Source: Aurantiacibacter sp. D1-12
GTDB taxonomy: Bacteria; Pseudomonadota; Alphaproteobacteria; Sphingomonadales; Sphingomonadaceae
NCBI RefSeq assembly: GCF_028858515.1
Contig: NZ_JAPJZJ010000002.1
Coordinates: 310,001 to 374,000, forward strand
Reading direction: 5' to 3'
Length of the DNA stretch: 64,000 nucleotides
Part shown: in pieces, positions 35,683-42,793 of the stretch
Layout of the letters: each line of letters starts with the position of its first letter
Numbering within the stretch: the first letter of the stretch is position 1
The notes under the pieces: generated by a model
The model's database searches: none
What the model saw: only the letters and a program-made list of their open reading frames with translations
What the model was told of the DNA's origin: nothing
Translations under genes and position numbers: made by a program

Positions 35683-36356
35683 GCGCCTTTGCCCTGCTTG
35701 TCACCCACTTCGAATTGCGAAATCGTCCAGTCCTCTTCCTGAGCCGCGGCAACCCATTGCTGCATCCAGTCATGCTCCCAGACGGCCTGCATATAGGCCT
35801 GCGCGAAGCCGGGCACACCGATCCCGTAAGTAAGAAATCGGCTGACGATCGGGGCATAGAAAATATCGGCCGCACTGAAAGTGCCAAACAGGAACGGGCC
35901 ACCCTGGCCAAAGCGTGCGCGCGCCTCTGCCCACAGGCCGAGGATACGTACGATATCGGCCTTGGTTTCCTCGGCCAATTCCACGCGGGCCTGAGCGCGG
36001 ATATTCATCGGGCAATTGCGGCGCAGCGACATGTACGAGGAGTGCATTTCGGCCACCATCGCGCGCGCCATACCGCGTGCACCATCATCCTTGGGCCAGA
36101 AGCGGTCACGCCCGACCTTGTCTCCCAGATAGTCCAGGATGGCGAGACTATCCCACACCACGACATCGCCGTCCCACAGGACCGGGACCTTGCCGGCAGA
36201 AGGCTGGAATTCGCCCTGCTCCGCCTTCATCGCATCCCAGTCCTCACCGTAAAGCGGGACAGTCAGTTCCTCGAAATGCAGGCCGCTCTGCTTCATGGCG
36301 AGCCAGCCGCGCAGCGACCAGCTCGAGTAATTCTTGTTGCCGACGATCAGCTTCAT
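35679..36356 (-). CDS. Glutathione S-transferase family protein
   Basis: 225 residues. The N-terminal thioredoxin-like domain starts KLIVGNKNYSSWSLRGWLAM with a candidate catalytic Ser, followed by the GKVPVLWDGD cis-Pro turn and DSLAILDYLGDKV (glutathione-binding Ser). The C-terminal helical domain includes FGTFSAADIFYAPIVSRFLTYG. This N-terminus matches the GST subgroup with YSSWS near the start. Substrate unknown. It overlaps dapE downstream. Confidence 0.9.
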   Translation of the reverse strand: MKLIVGNKNYSSWSLRGWLAMKQSGLHFEELTVPLYGEDWDAMKAEQGEFQPSAGKVPVLWDGDVVVWDSLAILDYLGDKVGRDRFWPKDDGARGMARAMVAEMHSSYMSLRRNCPMNIRAQARVELAEETKADIVRILGLWAEARARFGQGGPFLFGTFSAADIFYAPIVSRFLTYGIGVPGFAQAYMQAVWEHDWMQQWVAAAQEEDWTISQFEVGDKQGKGA

Positions 36357-36573
36357 AGTGTGCCTCTGCCCTGTTGTGGCGAGGCGTAACGGTTAAGAGT
36401 TTGGCTGTCTATGCTGAACAAGGCAGGTTTGGGGCTGCACGAAACACGGTGTGCATGGCGCCAACGGCCATACTTTCGTTCAGACATGTAAACGATCTTC
36501 CCGCTTTGTTAACCATCTTGTGCGATGAGCAGAGGGTCGCATCACGCGATACGGGTATAGATGAAGGTGATAA

Positions 36574-38883
36574 GTGGTCGGAACCAAACCGACAGTTAAG
36601 GCGAAAGCCCTGCGTTTCGAACGCCTTAGGCATGCTCTCTGGGCAGGTGCGATCACGCTCGTTTTTGCCTTGATGCAATTTTTTCAGCCTGTCGATCAGA
36701 TGATCTGGGTCACGCAGAATCTGACTTTCAAAGAACCGGCGTCAGGCGAAGTCGCCTATATCTACTCGGAACGCAGCATTGCCGATCCAGACTTTCCGGA
36801 GCGACGCGAAGAACTCGCAAAACTTATCGAAAGCCTCGATCAAGCCGGTGCAAGAGCGATATATATTGATGGGGTCTTCACCGACCCCTCGACTGAAGCG
36901 GCCGACAGCGCTCTCAACACAGCACTTCGTGATTTGAGTGGGAGGGCATTCCTAACATATCGCTTGCGACCAACAGTCACCGGAGAAACCGAAAGCGTTC
37001 GGACTATCGATGTAATCCGTAGCGGAGTACCGGAAGTTGGTGCAGACCCCGGTGCCAATTTCCTCGGCTACATCTGGGAGAGTAGCTACGACATCGAAAC
37101 GCCCGATGGGGAAATGCCCTCGATTGCAGCCCATATCGCAGACACTGATGGGGGTAATGCCGACATATTTCCGGTAAATTACTCCTTCGATCTCGACAGC
37201 ATTCCGTCGATGGAACTTTCACAGGCCAGCAGGCCGAACGTCGATCTCTCCCGCTTCGAGGGCACATCTGTGGTTATCGGCCTTTCACGTGTGGAAGGTT
37301 ATCATATTCCCGGTGTCAGGGACGTGCCACCGGTTCTTGCTCCCGTTTTCGCAGCAGAGTCACTGATGGCTGGTCACACGCGATTTGTGCATGGTGGCCT
37401 GACCGCGTTCGTGCTTGGTCTGCTGGTTATTCTCGCTGGTCGACTGCGGGACAAGAAGATGCGCAGGACAGCATATGCCTTTACCGCGATTACGCTTGTT
37501 GGCTTCGCCGCGACCGCAGGTATCTTGGGTTGGCGCGTCGGCGTTTTCGACGCTGTCGCCTTCTGCGCCATCTTTGCCATCTTCAGACTCCGCTCGGTAT
37601 GGAAAGACTCATTCGCGCTGGTCGATCTGGAAACAAACCTTCCAAGTTTCGCGGCTCTCGAAGCCGATAAAGAGGTGGCCGAAAGCGTGCCCGCCATCAT
37701 TGTCGCCAAGATCCATCGGTTCGAGCAGGTGCGCCGGTCGCTACCGAAGGAACTGCATGCCGAGTACATCATGAGGATCACGGGCCGCCTGAAAGCGGCC
37801 ACGCAAGACGCGACGATCTATCTTGGCCAAGGCCATCTGATTGCCTGGACAATGAAGGAGAAAGACCCGGCCTTGCTGCAAGAGCATCTTGAAGGCTTGC
37901 GCGCATTGTTCTCCGCACCGTTGCTTGTTGCCGATCAACAAGTGGACGTTGGCATTTCATTCGGCGTCGATATTTCACCCAGCCCCAATGTTGCGCGACG
38001 CCTCGCATCTGCTGTGGACGTAGCAGAGAAAACCAATGAGACTTACGATCCGATCATCATCGCCGATACCGCTTCGGATGAGGACCTGATCTGGAACATC
38101 TCGCTCCAGGCCCGCATCGATGCCGCGCTTGAAAATGGCGAAATCTATCTTGCCTACCAACCCAAGGTAATGGTGCAGACCGGCGAGATTATCGGTGTAG
38201 AGGCACTGGTCCGCTGGAAAGACCCTGTGAAAGGTCATATCCCACCAGACAACTTCATCCGCCAGTGCGAGACCGCCGGGCGAATGACACACCTGACCCG
38301 TTTCGTGCTCGAAGAGGCATGCAAGGCCGGCAATGCGTTTGAAGATCGCGGATTGAGCCTACCGATCGCTGTCAATATCTCGGCCACGCTCGTGCACGAG
38401 CGTGGCATCGTACAGATGGTTTCCGAAGTGCTCGACAAGACCGGTTTTGATCCGCGCCGTCTGACGCTGGAGATCACGGAGACCTATCGTATTTCGAATA
38501 TTGACCGGGCGGCAGACATCCTCGGAGAACTCGACAGGCTCGGCCCGAAGATCTCGATGGACGATTTTGGCGTGGGTGCGGCCAGCCTCGAAGCGCTGCT
38601 CCGTCTGCCATTCTCCGAACTCAAGATTGACCGGACCTTTGTCTCGCAAATGACCAGCAATCCAAAGGCAGCTGGCATCGTCCGTTCCATCCTGCAGATG
38701 GGTAAGGACTTGCGAATCATCGTTGTTGCTGAAGGGGTTGAAGACGCCGGAACGTTAACGCTTTTGCGCGATTCGGGGTGCCTTGTTGCCCAGGGATTCG
38801 GTATTTCCCGCCCTGTCGATTTCGAGAGAATCACGCAATTTCAACAAGATGGTGGAAGCGATATCCTAAGGGATATGGTTTAA
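36574..38883 (+). CDS. CHASE2 - degenerate GGDEF - EAL c-di-GMP phosphodiesterase
   Basis: 769 residues, start GTG at 36574 with SD GAAGGTGA. Order: N-terminal helix (about 25-42), periplasmic CHASE2-like sensor (about 50-265, with ARAIYIDGVF and the VVIGLSRVEGYHIPG segment), three helices (about 270-340), a GGDEF-like region lacking the signature (GQGHLIAWTM in its place), and an EAL domain (about 500-755). The EAL catalytic set is complete: VEALVRW, VNISA, LEITE, MDDFGVG, ELKIDRTF, AEGVED. It should hydrolyse c-di-GMP. The 217-base leader has TTAACC near 36510. The peptide cassettes follow. Confidence 0.92.
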   Translation: MVGTKPTVKAKALRFERLRHALWAGAITLVFALMQFFQPVDQMIWVTQNLTFKEPASGEVAYIYSERSIADPDFPERREELAKLIESLDQAGARAIYIDGVFTDPSTEAADSALNTALRDLSGRAFLTYRLRPTVTGETESVRTIDVIRSGVPEVGADPGANFLGYIWESSYDIETPDGEMPSIAAHIADTDGGNADIFPVNYSFDLDSIPSMELSQASRPNVDLSRFEGTSVVIGLSRVEGYHIPGVRDVPPVLAPVFAAESLMAGHTRFVHGGLTAFVLGLLVILAGRLRDKKMRRTAYAFTAITLVGFAATAGILGWRVGVFDAVAFCAIFAIFRLRSVWKDSFALVDLETNLPSFAALEADKEVAESVPAIIVAKIHRFEQVRRSLPKELHAEYIMRITGRLKAATQDATIYLGQGHLIAWTMKEKDPALLQEHLEGLRALFSAPLLVADQQVDVGISFGVDISPSPNVARRLASAVDVAEKTNETYDPIIIADTASDEDLIWNISLQARIDAALENGEIYLAYQPKVMVQTGEIIGVEALVRWKDPVKGHIPPDNFIRQCETAGRMTHLTRFVLEEACKAGNAFEDRGLSLPIAVNISATLVHERGIVQMVSEVLDKTGFDPRRLTLEITETYRISNIDRAADILGELDRLGPKISMDDFGVGAASLEALLRLPFSELKIDRTFVSQMTSNPKAAGIVRSILQMGKDLRIIVVAEGVEDAGTLTLLRDSGCLVAQGFGISRPVDFERITQFQQDGGSDILRDMV

Positions 38884-38917
38884 ACTTTACAAATGAGCTT
38901 GGTTAACGCATTGTGAT
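38884..38917 (+). promoter_or_regulatory. Conserved block upstream of micro-ORF 1
   Basis: ACTTTACAA (38884-38892), nine bases, then GTTAACG (38902-38908). The same two blocks with identical spacing precede micro-ORF 2 at 39079-39103. TTTACA could be a -35; the -10 at 17 bases (CATTGT) is weak. The ACTTTACAA block begins within two bases of the upstream stop codon. Confidence 0.45.
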
Positions 38918-38940
38918 CCTGTTGTAACAGGAGAGTCGCA

Positions 38941-38991
38941 ATGGGTAGAAGCATTTGGGACTGGCTTTTTGGTCGTGGTTCACGCGACTGA
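38941..38991 (+). CDS. Micro-ORF 1, 16-residue Trp-rich peptide
   Basis: Sixteen codons: MGRSIWDWLFGRGSRD. SD AGGAGAG lies 6 bases upstream of the ATG, and a 5-base hairpin (CCTGT 38918-38922 / ACAGG 38927-38931) overlaps the SD. An intrinsic terminator follows at 39012. The peptide shares I-W-D-W-L-F-x-R-G-[ST]-R with micro-ORF 2, while the DNA differs at third positions (CTT TTT / TTA TTC), suggesting the amino acids are conserved. I do not recognise a family. Its Trp content recalls leader peptides, but no trp gene lies downstream; a small membrane-active or regulatory peptide is another option. Confidence 0.55.
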   Translation: MGRSIWDWLFGRGSRD

Positions 38992-39011
38992 AGACATTAG
39001 TCGAATAACGG

Positions 39012-39038
39012 AAAAGGGTGCCTCTGGCGCCCTTTTTT
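39012..39038 (+). terminator. Terminator of micro-ORF 1
   Basis: AAAAGGGTGCC (39012-39022), loop TCT, GGCGCCC then six T (39026-39038); one U-G pair. The stem is almost the same as that of the second cassette. Confidence 0.9.
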
Positions 39039-39078
39039 GTGCCATTTTTGGACAGCGCGATTCCGCAACAGGGTTACC

Positions 39079-39103
39079 ACTTTACAACGAAACGCGATTA
39101 ACG
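39079..39103 (+). promoter_or_regulatory. Conserved block upstream of micro-ORF 2
   Basis: ACTTTACAA (39079-39087), nine bases, ATTAACG (39097-39103): the same pattern and spacing, and the same 40-base distance from the block to the ATG, as for micro-ORF 1. The copies diverge elsewhere, so these blocks look selected. Confidence 0.45.
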
Positions 39104-39112
39104 ATTTCTTGC

Positions 39113-39131
39113 CTCTCCACAAAATGGAGAG
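39113..39131 (+). promoter_or_regulatory. Hairpin sequestering the SD of micro-ORF 2
   Basis: CTCTCCA (39113-39119), loop CAAAA, TGGAGAG (39125-39131). The 3' arm is the Shine-Dalgarno for the ATG at 39136, so folding would hide it from the ribosome; this could be a translational switch. Confidence 0.6.
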
Positions 39132-39135
39132 AACA

Positions 39136-39177
39136 ATGCGTATCTGGGACTGGTTATTCCATCGCGGCACTCGTTGA
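39136..39177 (+). CDS. Micro-ORF 2, 13-residue Trp-rich peptide
   Basis: Thirteen codons: MRIWDWLFHRGTR. SD GGAGAG is 4 bases upstream of the ATG but lies inside a 7-base hairpin. A terminator follows at 39204. The peptide is a second version of micro-ORF 1 with the same Ile-Trp-Asp-Trp-Leu-Phe core and R-G-[ST]-R end. It is followed only by the convergent yihA operon, so it is not a leader for a downstream gene. Function unknown. Confidence 0.55.
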   Translation: MRIWDWLFHRGTR

Positions 39178-39203
39178 GTGCCGGGGCTGAAAACCACAAA
39201 AAC

Positions 39204-39230
39204 AAAAGGGTGCCGAAAGCACCCTTTTTT
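39204..39230. terminator. Terminator of micro-ORF 2, probably bidirectional
   Basis: AAAAGGGTGC (39204-39213), loop CGAAA, GCACCC and six T. On the minus strand the tract TTTTGTTTTT after the stem would also stop the yihA operon, whose last stop is at 39253. Confidence 0.9.
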
Positions 39231-39252
39231 ATGTCTGGAATATTGAGCCTGA

Positions 39253-39894
39253 TCAGATTCGCACATCGCGCAGCAAAGCTGCGCGTAGTTCGTCCAGCCC
39301 CATGCCCTTCTCGGAACTGGTCACGTGAATATGCGGGAAAGCGGCGGCGTGCTTGCGCGCTTCCTCGGCAACCTTGGCTGTAACCCGCTCAAGCTCACTT
39401 GCCTTGATCTTGTCCGCTTTGGTCAGCACGACGCGGTAGCCCACAGCCGCCTCGTCCAGCATTTGCATCATGTCGCGGTCTGAATCTTTCAGGCCGTGGC
39501 GGCTGTCGACCAGAACCATAGTGCGCTTCAGCGGCACCCGCCCGCGCAGGAAGGTCTTCACCAGATTGCGCCACTTCTCGACAACCTTAACGGGCGCCTT
39601 GGCGAAACCATAACCTGGCATGTCCACCAGCCGGAACTGGGTCGGCTCCCCCACCTCAAAGAAGTTCAATTCCTGCGTGCGACCCGGCGTCACCGATGTG
39701 CGAGCAATCGCCTTGCGGCCGGTAAGCGCGTTGATGAGAGAGCTTTTGCCGACGTTGGACCGCCCACAAAAAGCGACCTCCGGAAAATCCGGATCGGGAA
39801 TGAATTTGAGCTGCGGTGCAGACAGCAGAAAGTCCACGCGGCCTGAGAACAGGCGGCGCGCTTCTTCTGCCAGCGCCTTGTCTTCATCGGTCAT
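39253..39894 (-). CDS. yihA: Ribosome-biogenesis GTPase YihA/EngB
   Basis: 213 residues. An essential GTPase for 50S assembly. G1 is FCGRSNVGKSSLINAL, G2 TSVTPGRTQELNFF, G3 LVDMPGYGFA, G4 VLTKADKI and the G5-like VTSSEKGMG; KAPVKVVEKW after G3 is typical of EngB. Last gene of the rpmH-rnpA-yidD-yidC-yihA cluster on the minus strand, 31 bases after yidC. Confidence 0.96.
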   Translation of the reverse strand: MTDEDKALAEEARRLFSGRVDFLLSAPQLKFIPDPDFPEVAFCGRSNVGKSSLINALTGRKAIARTSVTPGRTQELNFFEVGEPTQFRLVDMPGYGFAKAPVKVVEKWRNLVKTFLRGRVPLKRTMVLVDSRHGLKDSDRDMMQMLDEAAVGYRVVLTKADKIKASELERVTAKVAEEARKHAAAFPHIHVTSSEKGMGLDELRAALLRDVRI

Positions 39895-39925
39895 CGCACA
39901 TGTCCTTCAGGCGTCAGGCCAGGCC

Positions 39926-41680
39926 TCAAGCCTTCTCGGCCTTCTCCCGTTCCGCCGCGCGTGCCTTTTCTTCCTTGTCCTTCAGCATGGCAGCCTTGAG
40001 CTGCGGATTGCGCGAGTAGAGGAATTTCTGCTGCGCGAGCGTCAGCACGTTATTGGCGATCCAGTAGATCAGCAGGCCGGCGGCGAATGGTGCCATAACG
40101 AACATCAGCACCCACGGCATGATCATGAATATCTGCTGCTGCATCGGATCCATCGCGGCCGGGTTCAGCTTGAACTGCAGCCACATGGTGAAGCCGAGCA
40201 GTACCGCCAGCACGCCGATGGCAAGGAAGCCGGGAGGCGTGAAGTCGAGCAAGCCGAACAGGTTCAGGATCGTCGCCGGATCGGGCGCAGACAGATCCTT
40301 GATCCAGCCAAAGAACGGCTCGTGCCGCATTTCGATGGCCAGCATCAGCACCTTGTACAGCGCGAAGAAGATCGGGATCTGGATAAAGATCGGCAGACAG
40401 CCAGCCAGCGGATTGACCTTCTCTTCCTTATAGAGCTTGGCCATCTGTTGCTGCAGTTCCTGCTTGTCGTCCTTGTAGCGTTCCTGCAGCGCCTTCATCT
40501 TCGGCTGCACCGCGCGCATCTGCGCCATGCTGGTGAACTGCTTCTGCGCCACCGGGAACAGGATCAGGCGGATCGCCAAGGTTAGACAGATGATCGCGAG
40601 GCCGAAATTGCCGACCAGGCCGAACAGGAAGATCAGCACCTGCCACATCGGCCAGGCGATCCAGCGGAACCAGCCCCAATCGATAGCCAGGTTGAAACGC
40701 TCGACACCTTGCGCTTCGTATTGCGAGAGAACCGCGCTTTCCTTGGCACCTGCGAACAGGCGCGTGGTACGCGTGACACTCTGGCCCGCACCGACATTCA
40801 CCGGCTCGTAAATCAGGTCCGCACGATAGGTCCCATTCCCGGCAGAACGGAAGGTACCGGCCGCGCTCTGGCCTTCTTCGGTGATGAGCGCTGACATCCA
40901 GTAGATGTCGGTAAAGCCGATCCAGTCGGTCGCGCCGCCCATCTCGACGGGCCCCTCTTCCAGAACATCCTCATAGTCCCAGTCGAAATTCACGCCGTCA
41001 GCGTTGGCAGCAATGGGACCGGCATGGACGGTAAAGGTGCTCGGGCTCGCATTCGCGCTGTCGCGGTTGACGAAAGCATAGGGGCGCAGCGCCACCGATC
41101 CCTCGCCACTATTGGTAACGCCTTGCGTGACGGTGAGCATATAGTGCTCGTCAATCTCGTACCGCAACGTGAACTGTTGCCCATTACCATTGTCCCAGCC
41201 AAGCGTGACCGGCGTTTCCTGCGTCAGCTGATCACCATCGGCGAGGGTCCACACGGTATCGGCATCAGGCACTGATACGCCCTCGCCCACCCAGCCGAAC
41301 TGCGCGAAATGCTGCGCATCGGTTCCAGCCGGGGAGAACATTCGGACATTGTCGCTGTCTTCATCCACCGTTTCACGGTGAGTCTTCAGGTCGATATCGT
41401 CGACGCGTGCACCAACCGGGTTGATCGATCCGTGGATTTCCGGTGCGTCGATGACAATCCGATCTGTGCTCGCCAGCGCGATGTCGATGTCGATGACTTC
41501 GGCGGGGGCATCTCCGGCAACAGCGGGAGCAGCCACATTGGCGGCAGGTGTGTCCGCACTGCTGGCGACTTCGCTCGGCGCGTCCGTTTCCGGATAGAAA
41601 GTGCGCATAGTAAAGTCCCAGCCAAAAAGCAGGACCGCGCTCAGCACTACGGCGAGAATCAGATTACGCTGGTTGTCCAA
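39926..41680 (-). CDS. yidC: Membrane protein insertase YidC
   Basis: 584 residues. N-terminal helix (NLILAVVLSAVLLFGWDF), a large periplasmic domain (about 60-345), then the 60 kDa/Oxa1 core with five helices (about 360-565: WPMWQVLIFLFGLVGNFGLAII..., the charged hairpin QPKMKALQERYKDDKQELQQ, and NPLAGCLPIFIQIPIFFALYKVL). The C-terminal tail is rich in Lys and Glu. It inserts inner-membrane proteins with or without Sec. yidD lies six bases upstream, in the expected order. Confidence 0.97.
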   Translation of the reverse strand: MDNQRNLILAVVLSAVLLFGWDFTMRTFYPETDAPSEVASSADTPAANVAAPAVAGDAPAEVIDIDIALASTDRIVIDAPEIHGSINPVGARVDDIDLKTHRETVDEDSDNVRMFSPAGTDAQHFAQFGWVGEGVSVPDADTVWTLADGDQLTQETPVTLGWDNGNGQQFTLRYEIDEHYMLTVTQGVTNSGEGSVALRPYAFVNRDSANASPSTFTVHAGPIAANADGVNFDWDYEDVLEEGPVEMGGATDWIGFTDIYWMSALITEEGQSAAGTFRSAGNGTYRADLIYEPVNVGAGQSVTRTTRLFAGAKESAVLSQYEAQGVERFNLAIDWGWFRWIAWPMWQVLIFLFGLVGNFGLAIICLTLAIRLILFPVAQKQFTSMAQMRAVQPKMKALQERYKDDKQELQQQMAKLYKEEKVNPLAGCLPIFIQIPIFFALYKVLMLAIEMRHEPFFGWIKDLSAPDPATILNLFGLLDFTPPGFLAIGVLAVLLGFTMWLQFKLNPAAMDPMQQQIFMIMPWVLMFVMAPFAAGLLIYWIANNVLTLAQQKFLYSRNPQLKAAMLKDKEEKARAAEREKAEKA

Positions 41681-41686
41681 GATGAA

Positions 41687-41944
41687 TTATCCGTCGCGAC
41701 TATCAGTTTCAGGGAGCGTGGCGGCGCTGCGGGCCGGCGGAACCGGATCGTGGCCATGTCCCCCCCAAGGGTTGCAGCGCAATAACCGCTTCGTGGCCAT
41801 CCATCCACCCCTGATTGTGCCATGCGTTTCGAGAGCCTCGATCGCATAGGCGCTACAGCTCGGCTGGTATCGGCACGTGGGGGGCAAAATACGACTGGGG
41901 CCCAGTTGCCAGGCCCGTGCGATCAGGATGAGAACTCGCTTCAT
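41687..41944 (-). CDS. yidD: Membrane protein insertion efficiency factor YidD
   Basis: 85 residues. The family core is RYQPSCSAYAIEALETHGTI with its conserved cysteines, preceded by the amphipathic helix LIARAWQLGPSRILPPTC and followed by RLLRCNPWGGHGHDPVP. It assists YidC. Its start overlaps rnpA by four bases and its end is six bases from yidC. Confidence 0.95.
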   Translation of the reverse strand: MKRVLILIARAWQLGPSRILPPTCRYQPSCSAYAIEALETHGTIRGGWMATKRLLRCNPWGGHGHDPVPPARSAATLPETDSRDG

Positions 41945-42312
41945 TTGCGGTTGCCCCTGCGCGGACGGCGGGGCTTGTCACCCTTGCCTTCGCGCGCACG
42001 CTCGAGAGCAATGGCTAGCTCTTCCCGAAGCTGGCCGAAATCGCGCTCGATCCCGCCTTCGCGGCCGATCAACACATGATCGTGATCGGGCAAGCCATAA
42101 TCGGGTAATGCTTCGCGCAGCAGGTCGCGAAAACGCCGCTTCATGCGGTTGCGCACCACGGCGTTGCCGATCTTCTTGGTCACGGTGATGCCATAACGCG
42201 TACCCTCACCACCGTTCGGACGCGCAAGCAGAACGAAGCCCGGGCGCGCAACACGCAACCCGCGATTCGCCGCGAGAAAGTCCGCGCGTTTGGTGAGGAC
42301 CTTGGGGGTCAT
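41941..42312 (-). CDS. rnpA: Ribonuclease P protein component
   Basis: 123 residues from MTPKVLTKRADFLAANRG (ATG 42312). The protein subunit of RNase P, which matures tRNA 5' ends. The RNR motif region KKIGNAVVRNRMKRRFRDLLRE is clear; the C-terminus is very basic (KPRRPRRGNRK). The frame is open upstream, but the conserved start is at 42312. It is separated from rpmH by a 264-base region with several hairpins. Confidence 0.95.
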   Translation of the reverse strand: MTPKVLTKRADFLAANRGLRVARPGFVLLARPNGGEGTRYGITVTKKIGNAVVRNRMKRRFRDLLREALPDYGLPDHDHVLIGREGGIERDFGQLREELAIALERAREGKGDKPRRPRRGNRK

Positions 42313-42343
42313 GGGTGTTATGTAGGTGGTGATGTTTGTTTTG

Positions 42344-42365
42344 CGAACCCGCCTCCGCGGGTTCG
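42344..42365. repeat. Perfect GC hairpin upstream of rnpA
   Basis: CGAACCCGC (42344-42352), loop CTCC, GCGGGTTCG (42357-42365). It lies 32-53 bases upstream of the rnpA start on the minus strand. Further stems are at 42392-42406, 42503-42515, 42513-42529 and 42535-42552. Confidence 0.7.
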
Positions 42366-42467
42366 TCCTCGCTAGATGCGCAGGCAAGCTGCGCCCGCTG
42401 CGGGCGAGCAGTCGCCCTTGCCCTCGGCTAGTCGCCGAGCGAGCTCCGCGACAGGATTTCTAGCTGG

Positions 42468-42496
42468 CAAAAGAAACGGGCCCCGAATGGGACCCG
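42468..42496 (-). terminator. Intrinsic terminator of rpmH
   Basis: Read on the minus strand: CGGGTCCC, loop ATTC-like, GGGGCCCG (one G-U pair), then TTTCTTTT. It lies about 80 bases after the rpmH stop and before rnpA, so it likely lowers rnpA expression relative to rpmH. Confidence 0.7.
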
Positions 42497-42576
42497 CAAG
42501 CGCGACTGCGCGTCGGCCGGTTAGGCCGAGCCAAGCGAGCCGAACGGCTCGCGCCCGGCGCTTGAGGGCCTAAGAA

Positions 42577-42711
42577 TCAGGCGCAGAGGTTCTTGCGACC
42601 GCGACGACGGCGGTTACGCAGGACCTTACGGCCACCGGGGGTAGCCTTGCGGGCGAAGAAACCGTGACGACGAGCGCGCACAAGGTTGCTCGGCTGGAAA
42701 GTGCGCTTCAT
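42577..42711 (-). CDS. rpmH: 50S ribosomal protein L34
   Basis: 44 residues: [20 protein letters not shown] at the start and [11 protein letters not shown] at the end, the exact bL34 pattern. A structural protein of the large subunit. First gene of the rpmH-rnpA-yidD-yidC cluster; start ATG at 42711 has AGGTAATTCGCC upstream as the SD region. In many bacteria this cluster lies beside dnaA and oriC; here dnaA is about 16 kb away. Confidence 0.97.
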   Translation of the reverse strand: MKRTFQPSNLVRARRHGFFARKATPGGRKVLRNRRRRGRKNLCA

Positions 42712-42793
42712 GGCGAATTACCTTCAAATCTGAACAAAAAGGGCCGCCAAGCCCTGACGAATCTGGGGGCGACCGCAAACAATGGTGGGGCGC

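Noticed and set aside
38941-39038. A tryptophan attenuator explanation for micro-ORF 1
   Set aside because: Two Trp codons and a terminator fit, but no trp gene or any amino-acid gene lies downstream and the second copy faces the end of the yihA operon.
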